Shown piece by piece: positions 1-10,305 of a DNA stretch of 35,028 nucleotides. Location: the NCBI GenBank assembly GCA_022340425.1, contig JAJDNY010000133.1, forward strand, positions 1 to 35,028, in the 5' to 3' direction. The notes under the pieces are model-generated. The model saw only the letters and a program-made list of their open reading frames with translations, searched no databases and had not been told where the DNA came from. Numbering within the stretch: the stretch's first letter is position 1; the number at the start of each line of letters is the position of its first letter. The DNA comes from Desulfobacteraceae bacterium (GTDB lineage Bacteria > Desulfobacterota > Desulfobacteria > Desulfobacterales > JAABRJ01). The position numbers and the translations under genes were made by a program.

Positions 1-259
1 ATACCATGGTATTGTAAAGCTAAAGAAGCCGCGAGGCTGCGGCCATCAAATCCCTCGGCCGGGATCAGATCCCCCTGCCCGCCGGCAGCCATTCGCAACC
101 CCGGGGACGCGGCCGACCCAAGGCCCGTTGTCCGGTCGGCCACCGGGGGTTTTCGGAAAACTTTTTTCCTGTTATGTTCCGATGAGTTAAGGCATCGCGC
201 CGGGCGTCGGGGTGACCATCGTCCGGGCGGTGCCAGCCCACCGGGGGGGCGCTACTTTT
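1..259. other. Left-edge non-coding stretch
   Basis: No convincing gene is seen here. The first 12 bases form a perfect palindrome (ATACCATGGTAT). Bases 30-46 hold a short GC hairpin (GCCGC/GCGGC). The AT-richer segment around 150-185 contains TATGTT at 173-178, a possible -10 box for the following transporter, but no good -35 box is spaced correctly. A 101-residue antisense reading frame here has no recognisable features and looks like chance. Confidence 0.5.
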
Positions 260-1435
260 ATGACGACACCGGTTCAGGCCAACCATTTGCGGTGGGTGAT
301 CCGCTCCCAGTATTTCCTCTACTTCGGGGTGCTGGGCATTTACCTGCCCTTTTTCAATCTCTACTGCCATCGCATCGGCTTCAGCGGCATGCAGATCGGG
401 ACCCTATCGGCCCTGCGGTCGGTGGTTTGGGTGATCTTTCCGCTGGTCTGGGGCATTCTGGCGGACCGCTATGACTGCCGCCGGCCGATTTTCATTTTCT
501 GCCAGTTTGCCGCTGCGGCCCTCTGGGGGCTGTATCTCTTCACCACCGATTTTCACCTCATGCTGGCCATCAGTGCGGGGCACGGAATCTTTTTTGCCCC
601 GGTGATCTCCTTTCTGGAAGCCTTCACCATGGAAGTTCTCGGCGCCCGCAAGCAGGCCTACGGCAAGATCCGCGCCTGGGGCTCCATCAGCTTCATTCTG
701 ACGGTGCTGGTGCTGGGAAAGATCGTCGACCTTTTCACAATCCGCATCATCCTCTACCTGGTTTTGGCCGGTGCGCTGCTGCAGGCCCTGGCGGCCCTGC
801 CGATGCCGGCCGGGGGCCGGCAGAAGCGGCTGACCCCCAGCATGCGCCCCGGCGTGGTGGCGCGTATGGAGGTGCTGGTTTTCCTTGCCAGCGCATTTCT
901 GATGCTGGTCAGCCACGGCACCTACTACGGTTTTTTTTCCATTCATCTGGCCGACCTGGGCTTTGGCGCGGCGTTTATCGGCGCCGCCTGGGCGCTGGCG
1001 GCCAGCGCCGAGATCCTGGTGATGATCCGCTCCGACGTGCTGTTCAAACGCTTTTCCCTGAAAAGGGTCCTGCTCTTCTCCTTTGCCGTGACCGTCCTGC
1101 GCTGGCTGATGCTGGCCGCGTCGGATTCGGCGGCGCTGATCCTGACGGCCCAGGTCCTGCACGCCGTGACCTACGGCGCCTTCCACATGGCCAGCATTCT
1201 CTACATCGACCGTCTGATGCCGGAGAATGCCAAGACCCTCGGGCAGGCCCTCAACAACGCCGTGACCTACGGCCTGGGGATGATGGTCGGGTTTTTCGCC
1301 AACGGATTTTTTTATGAAAGCCTCGGGGCGCACGCGCTCTTCGCGGTGAGCGCCCTGACAGCCCTGAGCGGCGGCCTGGTCTTCGCCGCCGGTTGCCTGC
1401 GGCAGGGCACCGGTTCGCTGCCGGCGGAGTCCTGA
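260..1435 (+). CDS. MFS transporter of the MFS_1-like (LacY/HcaT-type) group
   Basis: This is a 391-residue integral membrane protein with about twelve hydrophobic segments, typical of a major facilitator superfamily proton-coupled transporter in the inner membrane. After the first helix pair comes a loop with an acidic and basic cluster (LADRYDCRRP, about residues 68-77), the position of the conserved MFS loop 2-3 signature. The N-terminus (YFLYFGVLGIYLPFF) resembles the MFS_1-like/HcaT branch. An in-frame GTG lies 48 bp upstream, but the ATG at 260 starts directly at the expected cytoplasmic tail and is preferred. The Shine-Dalgarno sequence is only a G-run. The substrate cannot be told from sequence. 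It stands alone, with 130 bp before the next gene. Confidence 0.85.
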   Translation: MTTPVQANHLRWVIRSQYFLYFGVLGIYLPFFNLYCHRIGFSGMQIGTLSALRSVVWVIFPLVWGILADRYDCRRPIFIFCQFAAAALWGLYLFTTDFHLMLAISAGHGIFFAPVISFLEAFTMEVLGARKQAYGKIRAWGSISFILTVLVLGKIVDLFTIRIILYLVLAGALLQALAALPMPAGGRQKRLTPSMRPGVVARMEVLVFLASAFLMLVSHGTYYGFFSIHLADLGFGAAFIGAAWALAASAEILVMIRSDVLFKRFSLKRVLLFSFAVTVLRWLMLAASDSAALILTAQVLHAVTYGAFHMASILYIDRLMPENAKTLGQALNNAVTYGLGMMVGFFANGFFYESLGAHALFAVSALTALSGGLVFAAGCLRQGTGSLPAES

Positions 1436-1565
1436 TCCCGGGGCTTTCGCGGTGCCGGCGGTTTACACCTCGGGGGCGCTGTGTTATTTTTTGCCATATT
1501 CAGTTGCAGCGCGGGCGGCAGTCCCGTCCGCGACCCCGTGGATACCCACGACGCGCGGAGGCGGC

Positions 1566-2378
1566 ATGTCTTTCAAGGACAATCTTCTTCAAAAGATCGA
1601 AATTGACCAGCTCTACCACGAGGTGCTGCGTTCCATCGGGCCGCCGGACAGCCAGCGGCGCACCGACACGGCCACCATGCGCCGGCTGTTGGCGATCGGC
1701 GGTTTTGCATCGCGGCGGGAGCGGGACCTGGAGCTCTATTTCATCAAGACCGTCTCCGGCGATAATCAGGTCCTGGTGTTGGACAACGATCTTCCGATCT
1801 ATCAAACCGAGGCCGAAGACGTCGCCCTGCGCAAGAGCCCGACCGTCAAGGAAATGCTCAATATCCGCAACGTCATCAAAATTCTCAACGACGCGGACGT
1901 GCTCGTCAGCAAAAAGGAGCGCTCGGCCGCCACCATCCGCCGCCGGTGCCTGAAGCAGCTGGATTTGCGTTTCAAGGCGGCCGATATTGAGGCGCTGGCG
2001 GCCGAGGGCCGGACCGCCCTGGAGCTGGGCGATACCGAAACGGTTTCCCAAAACCTGATGCTTTTTGCAGCCATTCTGGGGCTGCAGCCGCCCCCCAAGG
2101 CGCTTCAGGTCGGCCACTGCGAGGTCTGGAGCGCTGCGGCGACAACCGAAGAGGGCCGGCCGGCTTACGGCCCCCTGATCCTGTTCGATGCGGCCGAAAA
2201 CCACCTGCAGCTCCTGGATCGTAAAATCCCGCCCGATGACCGCGAAGCGCTGGACCACTACCACCAGGTGGCGCTGGGCAAACAGCGGCCCACAGCCTCC
2301 GGCGAGGCCGTCTGGGCTTTTCTGCAGGACGCCGTTTTGGCCCGCGATAGCCGCGAGGTCGCCGTGGAGATGGGCTGA
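1566..2378 (+). CDS. Conserved-looking protein of unknown function, coupled to a radical SAM gene
   Basis: This 270-residue protein has no signal peptide and no membrane segment, so it is presumably cytoplasmic. I recognise no catalytic family. Visible features are a charged N-terminal helix (MSFKDNLLQKIEIDQLYHEV), a segment with a run of hydrophobic strands (QVLVLDNDLPIY, about residues 65-76), and a basic helix-rich stretch (KSPTVKEMLNIRNVIKILND then VSKKERSAATIRRR) that could bind nucleic acid or a partner, though this is only a guess. The ATG at 1566 follows GGAGG with good spacing and was chosen over an upstream GTG. Its stop codon overlaps the next start (TGATG), so it is translationally coupled to the radical SAM protein and probably acts with it. 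Confidence 0.75.
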   Translation: MSFKDNLLQKIEIDQLYHEVLRSIGPPDSQRRTDTATMRRLLAIGGFASRRERDLELYFIKTVSGDNQVLVLDNDLPIYQTEAEDVALRKSPTVKEMLNIRNVIKILNDADVLVSKKERSAATIRRRCLKQLDLRFKAADIEALAAEGRTALELGDTETVSQNLMLFAAILGLQPPPKALQVGHCEVWSAAATTEEGRPAYGPLILFDAAENHLQLLDRKIPPDDREALDHYHQVALGKQRPTASGEAVWAFLQDAVLARDSREVAVEMG

Positions 2379-3247
2379 TGCACTACGAAGGCCATATCAT
2401 CCGGCCCCCCAGCGAGGCCAACAGCATCCTGCTGCAGGTCACCGTCGGCTGCTCGCACAACAAGTGCACCTTCTGCGGGGCATACAAGGGCGAGCGTTTC
2501 CGGATCAAACCGGACGCAGTCATTCTGGAGGACATCGCCTTCGCAGCAGCCCACTGCCGGCGCCAGCGGCGGGTGTTTCTCTGCGACGGCGACGCCCTGA
2601 TCGTTCCCCAGCAAAGGCTTGTCCGCATCCTGGAGGAAATTCGGCGGCAGTTGCCGTGGGTCACCCGGGTGGGGGTTTACGCGAATGCCAAGAGTATCGG
2701 GCTCAAAACACCAGAAGCGCTCGCCGAACTGCGCGAGCTGGGGCTGGGCATCGCCTACATGGGCCTTGAAACCGGGGACGATGCGACCCTCAAGAGGATC
2801 CGCAAGGGGGTCACCGCCGCAACCATGATCCAGATGGGGCGCAAGATCCGCGCGGCCGGAATCAAGCTCTCGATCACGGTGCTGCTGGGTATCGCCGGGC
2901 GCGAGCGGTCCATGGAACACGCCCGGGAGACCGGGCGGGTCTTGAGCGCCATCGATCCCGAATATGTGGGCGCGCTGAGCCTGATGCTGATCCCCGGCAC
3001 CCCGCTGCACGCCGATTTCACCGCAGGGAGCTTCCCGCTGCTCTCCCCGGCGGAGATGCTCCGGGAACTGGGCACCATGATCGCCCACACCACCCTCTCC
3101 CGCGGGCTCTTCCACGCCAACCATGCGTCCAACTACCTGCCCATCAAGGCCCGTCTGCCCCGGGACAAAGAGGCCACCCTGCAGCTGATCGACCGGGCGC
3201 TCTCCGGCGAGGTCGCCCTCAAGCCCGAATACCTGCGCGCCCTGTAA
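2378..3247 (+). CDS. Radical SAM protein with CX4CX2C cluster motif
   Basis: A 289-residue cytoplasmic radical SAM enzyme. The iron-sulfur motif [10 protein letters not shown] places cysteines at 25, 30 and 33, a CX4CX2C spacing instead of the usual CX3CX2C. It is followed by the aromatic and glycine residues normally found after the cluster loop. [15 protein letters not shown] (about residues 121-135) is the typical Elp3/MiaB-type strand contacting SAM, and [14 protein letters not shown] follows. No B12-binding domain, TRAM or SPASM extension is present. The substrate is unknown. The ATG overlaps the stop of the preceding unknown gene by one base. The radical SAM assignment is solid; the reaction is not predictable. 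Confidence 0.88.
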   Translation: MHYEGHIIRPPSEANSILLQVTVGCSHNKCTFCGAYKGERFRIKPDAVILEDIAFAAAHCRRQRRVFLCDGDALIVPQQRLVRILEEIRRQLPWVTRVGVYANAKSIGLKTPEALAELRELGLGIAYMGLETGDDATLKRIRKGVTAATMIQMGRKIRAAGIKLSITVLLGIAGRERSMEHARETGRVLSAIDPEYVGALSLMLIPGTPLHADFTAGSFPLLSPAEMLRELGTMIAHTTLSRGLFHANHASNYLPIKARLPRDKEATLQLIDRALSGEVALKPEYLRAL

Positions 3248-3267
3248 CCCCGGCGAGAATCTCCGGC

Positions 3268-3296
3268 GCCCGCGGACCGCCAGGGGGTGCGCGGGC
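3268..3296 (+). terminator. Weak GC hairpin after the radical SAM gene
   Basis: GCCCGCG (3268-3274) pairs with CGCGGGC (3290-3296) around a 15-base loop, 20 bp after the stop codon. There is no real T-run afterwards, so it may be a pause or processing structure, not a true intrinsic terminator. Confidence 0.3.
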
Positions 3297-3423
3297 TTGG
3301 ACGCGCCCTGGTGTCCCACCATCGGCAGCGCCCAAAATGGTTGCAACGGCCCCCAAAGCAGTGTACAGAGGCCTCCAACCGGCTGATCCCCCCTATTTTT
3401 CGACCCTTGCAGGAGGCCCCCAA

Positions 3424-5445
3424 ATGAGCGCAGACCCATCGTCGCACCCGTGCACCCTTGAGGATATATGCATCAACACCATCCGCGGCCTTGCAATGGA
3501 CGCCGTCCAAAAGGCCAACTCCGGCCACCCCGGAGCCCCCATGGGGCTGGCCACGGCGGGGTTCGTTCTCTGGCACCGTTTCCTGGTCCACAACCCCCGC
3601 AATCCGGCCTGGGCCAACCGCGACCGCTTCGTTCTCTCCGGCGGGCACGCCTCCATGCTGCTATACAGCTTGCTGTATCTCACGGGCTACGAGTTGACTT
3701 TGGAAGACCTGATGAACTTCCGCCAGTGGGGCGCCAAGACGCCCGGGCACCCCGAATACCGCCACACCCCCGGTGTGGAAACCACCACCGGCCCACTGGG
3801 CCAGGGGATCGCCAATGCCGTCGGCATGGCCATGGCCGAGCGCCATCTGGCCGCGCGCTTCAACCGCCCCGGGCATGCCGTGGTGGACCACCACACCTAC
3901 GTGATGTGCGGCGACGGCGACCTGATGGAGGGACTGTCAGCCGAGGCGGCCTCGCTGGCCGGACATCTGGGCCTCGGCCGCCTGATCTGCCTGTATGACA
4001 ACAACAGGATCTCCATCGAGGGCAGCACCGATCTGACCTTCACCGAGGACGTTCCCCGGCGCTTCGCGGCCATGGGCTGGCATGTCCAGGAGGTGGCCGA
4101 CGGCAACGACCTCGACGCCATCACGGCCGCCATCACGGCGGGAAAGGCGGAGGAGGCCAGGCCCTCGCTGATCAGCATCCACACCGAGATCGCTTACGGC
4201 AGCCCCAACAAGCAGGGCTCGGCGGATGCCCACGGCGCGCCCCTGGGAGAGGCCGAGGTCTGCTTGACCAAGAAAAACCTGGGCTGCCCTGAAGACGCCC
4301 ATTTCTGCGTTCCCGAAACGACCCTGGCGATCATGCGCGAGAGCGTGGCCCAGGGGGCGGCGGCCGAGGCCGAATGGCGGCGGCGCATGGATGCCTACCG
4401 CAGCGCACACCCCGACCTGGCCCGTGAACTGGAGGCGGCCTGGAGCGGTGTGCTGCCCGATGGCTGGCCGGCGGTTCTGCCGGTTTTTGACCCGGCCGAC
4501 GGCCCGGTGGCCACCCGATCGGCCTCGGGGACGGTGCTAAACGCGCTGGCGGCCAAGATTCCCTGCCTGATGGGGGGGTCGGCGGACCTGGCGCCCTCCA
4601 ACAAGACGATCATCAGCGGGGCCCCCGATTTTCAGAAAACCGCCTACCACGGCCGCAACATCCGCTTCGGTGTGCGCGAACACGCCATGGCCGCGGTGCT
4701 CTCCGGGATGGCCCTCCACGGCGGGATCCGCCCTTACGGGGGCACTTTTCTGGTCTTTGCCGACTACATGCGCCCCGCCATCCGCCTGGCGGCGCTGATG
4801 CAGCTGCCGGTGATCTACGTCTTCACCCACGACAGCATCGCCGTGGGCGAAGACGGTCCCACCCACCAGCCGGTGGAGCACCTGGCCAGCCTGCGGGTCA
4901 TCCCGGGGCTGACGATCATCCGGCCGGCGGATGCCAACGAGACCGCCGCCGCCTGGCAGCAGGCGCTGGCCGCCGAGGGGCCGGTGGCCCTGATCCTGAG
5001 CCGCCAGAAGCTGCCGGTGTTGGACCGCGGGGTCTACCCGCCGCCGGCCGGGCTCTCCCGCGGGGGGTACGTGCTGGTGGACGGCGGGCAAGCGCCAGAT
5101 GTGATCCTGATCGCCACCGGCGCCGAGGTGCACATCACCCTTGAGGCCCAAAAGAAGCTCGCTGAAGTGGGGGTGGCCGCGCGCGTGGTGAACCTGCCCA
5201 GCTGGGAGCTCTTCGAGCGGCAGGACGCGGCTTACCGGGAAAGCGTCCTGCCCCCGGCGGTGGCGGCGCGGGTGGCGGTCGAGGCCGGCGTTCCCATGGG
5301 CTGGGAGCGCTATGCCGGCTGCGGCGGCGCGGTGATCGGGATGACCTCTTTCGGGGCTTCGGCGCCGGGGGCCACCGTGCTGCAAAAATTCGGCTTCAGC
5401 GCCGAGAATATCGTCCAAAAAACCCTGGCGCTGCTCAAGCGCTAG
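3424..5445 (+). CDS. tkt: Transketolase
   Basis: A 673-residue thiamine diphosphate enzyme that moves two-carbon ketol units between sugar phosphates in the non-oxidative pentose phosphate pathway. The length is normal for a full bacterial enzyme. N-terminal signatures include [11 protein letters not shown], the diphosphate/Mg motif GDGDLMEG followed by NNRISIEG, and the [18 protein letters not shown] loop. The middle domain has [13 protein letters not shown] and [10 protein letters not shown], with the catalytic Glu that activates the cofactor. [15 protein letters not shown] is also intact. The start is the ATG at 3424 with AGGAGG at 3411-3416; an in-frame ATG 87 bp upstream lacks a ribosome site. 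The gene is monocistronic, with its own leader and a terminator behind it. It could feed ribose phosphates to purine metabolism, but the link to the neighbouring salvage operon is only positional. Confidence 0.97.
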   Translation: MSADPSSHPCTLEDICINTIRGLAMDAVQKANSGHPGAPMGLATAGFVLWHRFLVHNPRNPAWANRDRFVLSGGHASMLLYSLLYLTGYELTLEDLMNFRQWGAKTPGHPEYRHTPGVETTTGPLGQGIANAVGMAMAERHLAARFNRPGHAVVDHHTYVMCGDGDLMEGLSAEAASLAGHLGLGRLICLYDNNRISIEGSTDLTFTEDVPRRFAAMGWHVQEVADGNDLDAITAAITAGKAEEARPSLISIHTEIAYGSPNKQGSADAHGAPLGEAEVCLTKKNLGCPEDAHFCVPETTLAIMRESVAQGAAAEAEWRRRMDAYRSAHPDLARELEAAWSGVLPDGWPAVLPVFDPADGPVATRSASGTVLNALAAKIPCLMGGSADLAPSNKTIISGAPDFQKTAYHGRNIRFGVREHAMAAVLSGMALHGGIRPYGGTFLVFADYMRPAIRLAALMQLPVIYVFTHDSIAVGEDGPTHQPVEHLASLRVIPGLTIIRPADANETAAAWQQALAAEGPVALILSRQKLPVLDRGVYPPPAGLSRGGYVLVDGGQAPDVILIATGAEVHITLEAQKKLAEVGVAARVVNLPSWELFERQDAAYRESVLPPAVAARVAVEAGVPMGWERYAGCGGAVIGMTSFGASAPGATVLQKFGFSAENIVQKTLALLKR

Positions 5446-5477
5446 TCCCACCTTTTGCGGGGCAGGATGCTGCCAAG

Positions 5478-5516
5478 GCCCGTCTTTCCGTTCTTCGGCG
5501 AGGCGGGCTTCTTTTT
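5478..5516 (+). terminator. Rho-independent terminator of tkt
   Basis: An 8-bp stem (GCCCGTCT at 5478-5485 with AGGCGGGC at 5501-5508, one G-T pair) is followed by TTCTTTTT. It lies about 30 bp after the transketolase stop, between convergent genes. On the other strand the hairpin is not followed by a T-run, so it mainly serves the plus strand. Confidence 0.75.
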
Positions 5517-5566
5517 GCTCGCGCCAGCGCCCCGAACGTCGACCCCCCTGGTTTGTGGGCCGCCGG

Positions 5567-6907
5567 TCAGGTCGCGGCCAGGCGTTTCAGATAGGACAAC
5601 CGCTCCCAGCTGAAGGGCGCTTTCTGGCAGGGGAGGATGGCGTTGTTGGTGAAGATCGGGTCGGCGGCCAGGTCATAGCGCGAGGAAGCCACCGCCGCCG
5701 GCCACATGGCGGTGTGGGGAATGGGGCTGTAGTAGGCCAGCACCGGCGTGATGCCGGCGGCCTTGACCGTTTCGATGGATCGCGCCACGGCGGCCAGCGG
5801 CTGTCCGGGCAGCCCGGCCAGGAGGTAGGCCCCGATCTGGCGGGCGTCGAATCCCGCCCGTTTCAGGCACCCGATCCCCCGCTGGAACTCGTGGGCCGTC
5901 ACCTTGTGGTCCAGGGCGGCGCGCGCGTCAAAGGCGGTGGTCTCCAGCCCCAGGCGCAGGGTTTCAAAACCCGCCTGCATCATCAGTTCGGCGGTCGGGT
6001 CGTCGATTTCCCGGATGTGGACCGCGTTGGGGGTGTGAAAACGAACCGCCAAGCCGGCCCGGATCACCCCTTCCATGATCGGTCTGAAATGGGCGGAGCT
6101 GTTGGTCAGCAGAGCGTCGTCGTAAAACACGAATTCGCGCACCCCGAATGCATCGTGCCAGTGGCGGATCTCGGCCACCACCGCCGCCGGGCGGCGCTTG
6201 CGGCAGGCGCCCTGCAGGTAGCGCGCGGCGCAGTAAGCGCAGTCGAAGGGGCAGCCCCGGGAGGTGAGCAGACAGACATACGGCACCTGGCGCTGAAGGT
6301 CGAAGGCCGGGTAAGGGTAGGAGTCCAGCTGGTCGGGGTCGAACCGGCGCTCGGGGGTGAAACCGGTGAATTCGGCCACCAGGTCCAGCACCCGGCCCTC
6401 GCCGGGGCCGGTCAGCAGCCGGTCGGCGCCGCAGACCCGCGCGGCGTGCTGCGGGCAGAGGGTCGCGTAGATCCCGCCCAGAATGACGGTGACCTTTGGA
6501 AAGGCGGTTTTCAGGGCGGCGATGGTTTCCACCACGCCGGGGTACCAGTAGGTCATGGTGCCCGAGACCAGAATCAGGTCCGGGGGCGGCAGGGCCGCCA
6601 GGTCCTGCCGCAGCCACGCCGGCCGGATGCCGTAGCGCGAATACTGGCGCGGGATGTCCTCCAGGCCCGGCGGGTTGCCGAGCCGGGTTTTGGGGTAGGC
6701 CCCCCGGCCGTTGCGGGCCAGCGGGTCGGCGGGGGGGGCGCAGGGGTGGAAGCGGTCCAGGCAGTCGAGGTAGGACACGCGGCAGCCGTGCAGGCGCAAA
6801 ATCGCCGCCAGGGTCAAGAGCCCCATGGGTTTGGCCCAGAAATCGAAGGCTGCGAAATCGTGGATCCAGGGGTTGACCAGCAGAATGCGTGGCGCTGCGG
6901 GGGTCAA
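5567..6907 (-). CDS. B12-binding-type radical SAM protein
   Basis: A 446-residue protein with an N-terminal Rossmann-like domain of the cobalamin-binding type (ILLVNPW near residue 8; later VILGGIYATLCPQHAA). The central radical SAM domain carries CPFDCAYC (CX3CX2C), preceded by VCLLTSRG. The canonical DXHXXG cobalamin-ligand motif is not obvious, as in many members of this large group. ETLRLGLETT matches the SAM-contacting strand. The substrate is unknown; it is neither AhbC nor AhbD by architecture. It is the last gene of the minus-strand run, 19 bp after ahbB. The only start available near the N-terminus is a TTG at 6907, without a good ribosome site, so initiation probably depends on coupling to ahbB. 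The TTG assignment is moderately uncertain. Confidence 0.85.
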   Translation of the reverse strand: MTPAAPRILLVNPWIHDFAAFDFWAKPMGLLTLAAILRLHGCRVSYLDCLDRFHPCAPPADPLARNGRGAYPKTRLGNPPGLEDIPRQYSRYGIRPAWLRQDLAALPPPDLILVSGTMTYWYPGVVETIAALKTAFPKVTVILGGIYATLCPQHAARVCGADRLLTGPGEGRVLDLVAEFTGFTPERRFDPDQLDSYPYPAFDLQRQVPYVCLLTSRGCPFDCAYCAARYLQGACRKRRPAAVVAEIRHWHDAFGVREFVFYDDALLTNSSAHFRPIMEGVIRAGLAVRFHTPNAVHIREIDDPTAELMMQAGFETLRLGLETTAFDARAALDHKVTAHEFQRGIGCLKRAGFDARQIGAYLLAGLPGQPLAAVARSIETVKAAGITPVLAYYSPIPHTAMWPAAVASSRYDLAADPIFTNNAILPCQKAPFSWERLSYLKRLAAT

Positions 6908-6926
6908 GGGGGCTTTGGCGGAGGCG

Positions 6927-7412
6927 TCAATCGTCTTCGTCCAGCGCGGGAAAATAGGCCATGGAGGTTTTTTTCAGTTCGCGGCGGCTGAAAAGCAGGG
7001 TGTACTCCGCCACGCCGGCTGCGGCCGACATCCGGCGCGCGGCATTGCGGCAGGCGGCCTCGTCCCTGGCATGGATCATGGTGTAGAGATTGTAGGGCCA
7101 CTGGGGGGTGGGGTTGCGGCGGTAGCAGTGGGAGACCTCGCCGAAGCCCGCCATTTGGTCGCCGACCGCATCGATCTGCTCCTCGTCCACCTGCCAGGCC
7201 ACCATGGCGTTGGCTTCGAATCCGGACTTCTGGTGGCGCAGGGTGGCGCCGAAGCGGCGGATGACCCCCATCCGGCAAAGGCTTTCAAGGCGCTCCAGGA
7301 GCGCTTCCTCGGAGATCTCCAGGCTGCGGGCGATGTCCCGGTAGGGCCGGGCGGTGATCGGCAGGTCCCCCTGGATGGATGAGATGATCTTTTTGTCCAG
7401 TTCGGTCAGCAT
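6927..7412 (-). CDS. ahbB: Siroheme decarboxylase subunit, AhbB-like (Lrp/AsnC fold)
   Basis: A 161-residue protein with an N-terminal winged-helix region (about residues 1-60) and a C-terminal ferredoxin-like domain, the arrangement of Lrp/AsnC-type AhbA/AhbB. AhbA and AhbB form a heterodimer that decarboxylates siroheme to didecarboxysiroheme in the alternative heme pathway of sulfate reducers and archaea. GEVSHCYRRNPTPQWPYNLYTMIHA-like sequence at residues 91-115 (His95, Tyr97, Arg98/99, the WPYNLYTM strand) is characteristic of AhbB and absent from ordinary transcriptional Lrp regulators. No AhbA, AhbC or AhbD partner is in the window. It lies 42 bp after mtnA and 19 bp before a radical SAM gene. 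A role as a regulator of the salvage operon is possible but less likely. Confidence 0.82.
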   Translation of the reverse strand: MLTELDKKIISSIQGDLPITARPYRDIARSLEISEEALLERLESLCRMGVIRRFGATLRHQKSGFEANAMVAWQVDEEQIDAVGDQMAGFGEVSHCYRRNPTPQWPYNLYTMIHARDEAACRNAARRMSAAAGVAEYTLLFSRRELKKTSMAYFPALDEDD

Positions 7413-7454
7413 GGGGCGATTTAAGAATCTCGGGGTCGAAAAGTCAAGGAGGAT

Positions 7455-8564
<1,110 letters not shown>

Positions 8565-8582
8565 GGGGGCGTCCTTGTGGGT

Positions 8583-10295
8583 TCAGGTTACGAAAAGGGG
8601 AACCGGCGCAAACCGGTTGACGTCGATCAGCCCCCGGTCGGTGATCTTCAGCTCGGGGATCACCGCCAGGGCCAGAAAGGACAGGGTCATAAAGGGGTCC
8701 CTAAGGGGTGTGCCGAGGTCCCATGCCGCCCGCAGCAGCCCGTCCAGGGCGGCTTTGACCCTCTCCACCGGCTCCGGCGACATCAGGCCGGCCACCGGCA
8801 GAGGCAATTGCGCCCGGACCCCGCGCCGGCCGACGGCGACCAGCCCCCCGCCGGTCGCCACCAGGGCCGCCAGTGCGGTCCGCATGGCGCCGTCATCGGC
8901 ACCGACAACGATCAGGTTGTGGGCATCGTGGGCCACGCTGGCGGCCAGGGCCCCCCGTTTGAGCCCCAGGCCGCGGACAAAGCCGATGCCGGTGCGGGCG
9001 CTTCCCGTATAGCGCTCGACCACCGCGATCTTGAGCAGGTCGCGCCCGGGGTCGGCAACCGCGGCCCCGTCCCGGGCGGTGACCTCCAGGATCTCCTGCC
9101 GGGTGACGATCTGGTCGGGCACGATCACGATCACCCGCATCCGCTCGCCCTCAAGCGGGACCCGCAGGTCCACCCGCTCCAGGGGAACGTCCATGCGGGT
9201 GGGGAAAACCGCGGCGGCCGGCGCCGGGCGGGCCACGGTCATCCGGCCGTCGCGGGCGACCTCCACGCCGCGGACATAGACCGCCTCGATTCGCGGGCAG
9301 CCCAGATCGGAGAAGACCACCAGGTCGGCCTGTCGGCCGGGCGCGATGGCCCCTAAAGTTTTCAGGCCGAAGTACTCCGCCGGGTTGAGGGTCGCCATCT
9401 GGATGGCGGTCATGGGGTCGAGCCCCAGGCGGATGGCCTGGCGCACGATGCTGTCGATGTGGCCCTCGTCCAGCAGGTCGTGGGGGTGGCGGTCGTCCGT
9501 GCACCACATCATGCGGTGGGCGCTGTGGCGGTCCACCACCGGCAGCAGCGCGGCCAGATTGCGGGCGGCGCTGCCCTCGCGGATCATGATGTGCATCCCG
9601 GCGGCGAGTTTGGCGCGCGCCTCGGCCGCCGTGGCGCACTCATGGTCGCTGGCGATGCCCGCCGCGGCATAGGCGTTGAGGTCCAGCCCGGCCAGGCCGG
9701 GCGCGTGGCCGTCGGCCGGTTTGCGGTGGCTCCGGGCGATTTCGATTTTGCGCAAGACCTCCGGGTCGGCGTGCAGCACGCCGGGGAAGTTCATCATTTC
9801 CCCCAGGGCCACGACCCGCTCGTCTTCAAAATAAGGGGTCAGCTCGCGGGCGCCCAGGGCGGCCCCGGCGGTCTCCATCGGTGTCGCCGGTACGCAGGAC
9901 GGGAGGGTGAAAAAAACGTTCAGGGGCTGGCCGGTGGACGCCCGCAGCATGGTGTCGATGCCCTCCGCGCCCAAGACGTTGGCGATCTCGTGGGGATCGG
10001 CGCACACCGTGGTGGTGCCGCAGGGCACCACCGCCCGGGCAAATTCGGCCACCACCGTCATGGCGCTTTCGATGTGCACGTGGGGGTCGATGAAGCCCGG
10101 GGCCAGGTAGCGGCCCCCCAGGTCGATGCGGCGGCGGCCCGTGTAGGGCCCGATCCCCAGGATCGTGCCGGCGCTCACGGCCAGGTCGCCGTTGACGATT
10201 TGACCGGAAAAGACATCGAGGATGCGGGCGTTTTCAAAGACCAGTTCGGCGGGTTGTTCCCCCCGGGCCGAGCGGATGATGTGGGCAAGTGTCAT
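8583..10295 (-). CDS. ade: Adenine deaminase (amidohydrolase type)
   Basis: A 570-residue metal-dependent amidohydrolase that converts adenine to hypoxanthine and ammonia. The length and motif order match bacterial Ade: APGFIDPHVHIES (metal-binding HXH), PCGTTTVCADPHEIANV, MNFPGVL, the central DDRHPHDL segment, and a C-terminal domain with VAHDAHNLIVVGADD and EPVERV. The start ATG at 10295 is preceded by GAGGAC, which overlaps the stop of the upstream deaminase, so the two are coupled. In this operon it would recycle adenine, for example any released by MTA or SAH nucleosidase, into hypoxanthine, the same product as the predicted phosphorylase route. Confidence 0.95.
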   Translation of the reverse strand: MTLAHIIRSARGEQPAELVFENARILDVFSGQIVNGDLAVSAGTILGIGPYTGRRRIDLGGRYLAPGFIDPHVHIESAMTVVAEFARAVVPCGTTTVCADPHEIANVLGAEGIDTMLRASTGQPLNVFFTLPSCVPATPMETAGAALGARELTPYFEDERVVALGEMMNFPGVLHADPEVLRKIEIARSHRKPADGHAPGLAGLDLNAYAAAGIASDHECATAAEARAKLAAGMHIMIREGSAARNLAALLPVVDRHSAHRMMWCTDDRHPHDLLDEGHIDSIVRQAIRLGLDPMTAIQMATLNPAEYFGLKTLGAIAPGRQADLVVFSDLGCPRIEAVYVRGVEVARDGRMTVARPAPAAAVFPTRMDVPLERVDLRVPLEGERMRVIVIVPDQIVTRQEILEVTARDGAAVADPGRDLLKIAVVERYTGSARTGIGFVRGLGLKRGALAASVAHDAHNLIVVGADDGAMRTALAALVATGGGLVAVGRRGVRAQLPLPVAGLMSPEPVERVKAALDGLLRAAWDLGTPLRDPFMTLSFLALAVIPELKITDRGLIDVNRFAPVPLFVT

Positions 10296-10305
10296 CGACG
10301 GGTCC

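Noticed and set aside
65-370. 101-codon minus-strand frame at the left edge
   Set aside because: It overlaps the transporter start, has very high Pro/Arg/His content and no domain.
5555-6991. Long plus-strand reading frame (478 codons) opposite the B12-type radical SAM gene
   Set aside because: It is antisense to a gene with clear motifs. Its protein is rich in Gly, Arg, Gln and His, as expected from a GC-rich shadow frame.
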